Source: an uncultured Eubacterium sp.
Lineage (GTDB): Bacteria > Bacillota > Clostridia > Lachnospirales > Lachnospiraceae
Assembly (NCBI GenBank): GCA_910579145.1
Contig: CAJTTQ010000094.1
Location: 1 to 9,236 of the forward strand
Direction: 5' to 3'
Length of the DNA: 9,236 nucleotides
Of this stretch, positions 7,228 to 9,236 are shown piece after piece. Position 1 is the first letter of the stretch, and each line of letters starts with the position of its first letter. The notes under the pieces are model-generated. The model was not told the DNA's origin. It saw only the letters and a program-made list of their open reading frames with translations, and made no database searches. The translations under genes and the position numbers were made by a program.

Positions 7228-7797
7228 ATGGGTAAATATACGAAAATGCCTTTGAGAGAAAAAGAGATTCTTTGCCAGAATACCTATACAAATGAGATTT
7301 TGCGAAGCGCGGATTATTTACATGAATATGAAAAATATGCACTGGTTGGAATGTGGGACATTCCTCCGAGTTGCTATACAAACTTTCGTGATGCACTGTT
7401 TCATTTTAGAAAGATGTGTTCTTCTTCAGAAGAACACGAGATCATGCAACAGGTGTTTGCTGTAAAGGAACATCTAGGGAGGGCGCGGACGGATGCGAGG
7501 ATTGTTATTTTGCTTATGTATGCAAAAGTGGCAGAACTGTTATTAAAGAGAGAAGATATAGGCAAAGAACTAAAGGTAAAAATACGGATTTTGCTTCACA
7601 AAATGAAAAATGTTAGTATGACGAACCGCATTCAAGGTATGATGATGGCGGATGTCATTATCAATCACTATAGCGATGATGAAATTTCTGAAATCGTGAG
7701 AGAGTTTCTCGATTTGATACAAAGTGAGTGCATGGAGCCGTTTGAAGAGATTCGAAATGAATTAGGACAAAAAGGCGAAAAGATTATTTCTTTGTAG
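7228..7797 (+). CDS. Hypothetical helical protein with HEPN-like R-x4-H motif, last gene of cassette
   Basis: A 189-aa soluble, mostly helical protein. Residues 51-60 read TNFRDALFHF, which holds Arg54-Asp-x3-His59. This is the pattern of the HEPN ribonuclease active site (Arg, then a polar residue, a few hydrophobic ones, then His). It is placed between an N-terminal helical stretch (13-45) and long helices (66-125), compatible with a HEPN-type helical bundle, but one short motif is weak proof. The C-terminal third is acidic (150-177). The start is the ATG at 7228, 7 bp after the previous stop. It has no clear ribosome site of its own and may rely on coupling; the frame is closed by a TGA at 7186-7188 and has no earlier ATG. 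A strong terminator begins 31 bp after its stop, so it ends the cassette. Function is unknown; an RNA-cleaving or RNA-binding role is inference. Confidence 0.78.
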   Translation: MGKYTKMPLREKEILCQNTYTNEILRSADYLHEYEKYALVGMWDIPPSCYTNFRDALFHFRKMCSSSEEHEIMQQVFAVKEHLGRARTDARIVILLMYAKVAELLLKREDIGKELKVKIRILLHKMKNVSMTNRIQGMMMADVIINHYSDDEISEIVREFLDLIQSECMEPFEEIRNELGQKGEKIISL

Positions 7798-7828
7798 TTA
7801 CATATTTTTAGTAGAATGGAAGGGTTAT

Positions 7829-7875
7829 ATAACCGGATGGTATCCGAGATGAAATACCATCTGGTTATTTTTTTT
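7829..7875 (+). terminator. Strong intrinsic terminator of the cassette
   Basis: ATAACCGGATGGTAT (7829-7843) pairs with ATACCATCTGGTTAT (7854-7868) over 15 bp with one G-U pair and a 10-nt loop, followed by a run of T to 7875. It lies just after the fourth gene. On the opposite strand the hairpin is not followed by a T run, so it should mainly serve the plus strand. Confidence 0.92.
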
Positions 7876-7876
7876 G

Positions 7877-7987
7877 TCATTTCGCCTTTGTATACAACCC
7901 TTTTGTCAGTCGTGCGGACCTGCCCAGCTCACGCAGCAGCCATCGCTCCACCGCATACTGGCGGAACAGATCGGATCTGGGAAGTCT
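7877..7987 (-). pseudogene. Coding-like frame after the YfhO gene, possible gene remnant or displaced tail
   Basis: Directly after the YfhO stop, a minus-strand frame shifted by +1 reads on for 36 codons to a TGA at 7879-7877. It gives a protein-like, basic, helix-forming sequence (RSDLFRQYAVERWLLRELGR and on). It has no start codon and its composition matches the polysaccharide locus, not the AT-rich cassette. It may be the cut-off end of a gene lost when the cassette arrived, or a YfhO tail displaced by another frameshift. I recognise no family. Confidence 0.3.
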
Positions 7988-9236
7988 ATGCGTCAAATTC
8001 CCCTTTTCGCCGTTTAGGCAGCAGGCAGATGAAGATACACCCGATCAAACCGGCGATAAATGCGGCGATACCAAACGTAAACCCTACCGGGCGGTAACGG
8101 AGTTCCACGGTGTGTGTTCCTGTGCCTGTGACAGGAATACCGGTAAATGTTGTATTGATCCGTTTCGTATCGACCGTGTGACCGTCGACATAAGCCTTCC
8201 ACCCGGCGTTGTAGGGAATGGATAGGTAGATCATGGAATCGTCCGCTTCTGTATCCACCGTTCCGCTCACGCGGTCATTTTCGAACTCTTCGGCGTGAAA
8301 CGAATGATCCATGCAGTCCGTCACCTGGTTTTCGTATGTGGAGAGCGGTACAGCGAGTACTTCCATTGCCTCGAACGTATAATCACCGATCGTATCAAAG
8401 GATACATGGATGTCTGTCTCTTTCTGATGAAATCGGCCGAGATTGATCATATAATCTTTCATGTTGGAAAATCCCTGTATCGTCCCCATTCTATTGACAG
8501 CGCGTTTTTTGATCTGTCCCGTGGAAATATTCATAACAAAACTGCCACCGTCATCAAAATTTTTTCCGGTGGTCAGATGAGCGCGCATGCGGTCAAGCAA
8601 ACTCTTCCCGCTGGAGGCAGAATACTTCATAGCGTTCGTGCTTTCCGGGTCACGTTTCAGACCGCGGGCAACAAAATATAGCTCGTGATCTGTATAATCT
8701 CCGTGTTCTGTGTCACCCGGATCGAACCGGCATGGCCCTGTGAAAGATGCTGTGCCGCTTCTTTACCGGAAAACAGATCTGCTCCGGATGAAATCGTGAC
8801 AGATGCCCGTTTGGCCCCAGATGAAATCTTTTTTACATCCGCATGTGTAAGAGAAGTTTGTACATCATCGGGAACAACAACACACTCCATGAGTGCCTGT
8901 TCCCGGTCGGGATAATCAAGTTTCATCCACTCTGATTCGGTTATATACGAATCAAACGCGCATCCTAATCCCAAACAGTATTTATTTTGTAATATATCAA
9001 CGCCTAATGTTGAGGTCATTTTTTTCGAAAAACCAAACGAAGCGTATTCATTGGCTCCGGTTGGAGGATTATTTTTTGGATTATTTCCCAAAAAATATTT
9101 AACACCCATTAAGAAATCAAGTCTCGTCCGGTTATCATTTCCGTACGTACTCGTCCTGCGGTAATAAGAAGGGGAATTACCTACATTGCGGTAAAAATCA
9201 AAAAATGTTCCCGAAGTTGACGATAAATATGTGTAT
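7986..9236 (-). pseudogene. YfhO-family membrane protein, C-terminal part, frameshifted
   Basis: The frame enters from the right edge and runs to 8699, where it must shift by one base to continue to the TAG at 7986. A single missing G explains it: adding one base makes the protein read VTQNTEDYTDHELYFVARG instead of ending at a stop about 12 codons later. The joined translation (about 415 residues) matches the extracytoplasmic C-terminal region of YfhO proteins, with LDFLMGVKYFLG near the start, the typical PYNAGWKAYVDG, then a final membrane helix (GFTFGIAAFIAGLIGCIFIC) and a short basic tail. The family has a GT-C fold; in Bacillus and relatives it is linked to sugar decoration of lipoteichoic acid. 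That fits a surface-polysaccharide locus. The gene may be truly broken or the base may be a sequencing error. The N-terminal multi-helix part lies outside the window. Confidence 0.8.

Noticed and set aside
7020..7797. Third and fourth cassette genes as one gene broken by a frameshift
   Set aside because: The fourth gene has its own ATG at 7228, and the upstream part of its frame is closed at 7186-7188; no joined translation looked more natural than two proteins.
7816..8097. 93-codon plus-strand open frame across the terminator
   Set aside because: It starts before the terminator hairpin and runs antisense to the YfhO gene; its sequence is low in protein-like features.
1..9236. CRISPR array, tRNA, rRNA or insertion sequence
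   Set aside because: No regularly spaced repeats, cloverleaf-like segments, rRNA stretches, transposase motifs or terminal inverted repeats were seen on either strand.

Overview
The window looks like part of a cell-surface polysaccharide locus from a Gram-positive, probably clostridial (Lachnospiraceae-like) gut bacterium. This rests on TagG/Wzm-like and TagH/Wzt-like exporter proteins, a YfhO-family membrane protein, strong GGAGG ribosome sites and the general protein style. It is an inference; no taxonomic marker is present.

Layout. Positions 1-4749 are a minus-strand gene run. In transcription order it holds a GT4 glycosyltransferase (4749-3568), a GT2 glycosyltransferase (3509-2505), an ABC-2 polysaccharide permease (2431-1640), its ATPase (1624-881, GTG start) and the first 277 residues of a GlfT2-like galactofuranosyltransferase (831 to the left edge). 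Together they fit synthesis and ABC-dependent export of a surface glycan, possibly one containing galactofuranose. At the right end (7986-9236), also on the minus strand, is the C-terminal part of a YfhO-family protein with one apparent single-base frameshift at about 8699.

Between these blocks, about 4980-7876, sits a clearly more AT-rich plus-strand cassette. It has a good promoter (TTGAAA, 17 bp, TAAAAT at 5079-5107), four closely spaced genes and a strong intrinsic terminator (7829-7875). The genes encode a cysteine-rich metallo-beta-lactamase-fold hydrolase with a complete RNase Z-type metal site and a C-terminal zinc ribbon; a 141-aa acidic helical protein; a 66-aa four-cysteine protein; and a 189-aa helical protein with an R-x4-H motif like that of HEPN ribonucleases. 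I recognise none of the last three as a named family.

On both sides of the cassette the minus strand keeps start-less, coding-like frames: 4746-4973, whose stop overlaps the GT4 start as ATGA, and 7877-7987. The simplest reading is that a compact, possibly RNA- or nucleotide-targeting (defence-like) cassette inserted into the polysaccharide locus and damaged a neighbouring gene. The cassette is the best candidate for something undescribed. No transposase, tRNA, rRNA or CRISPR array was seen.
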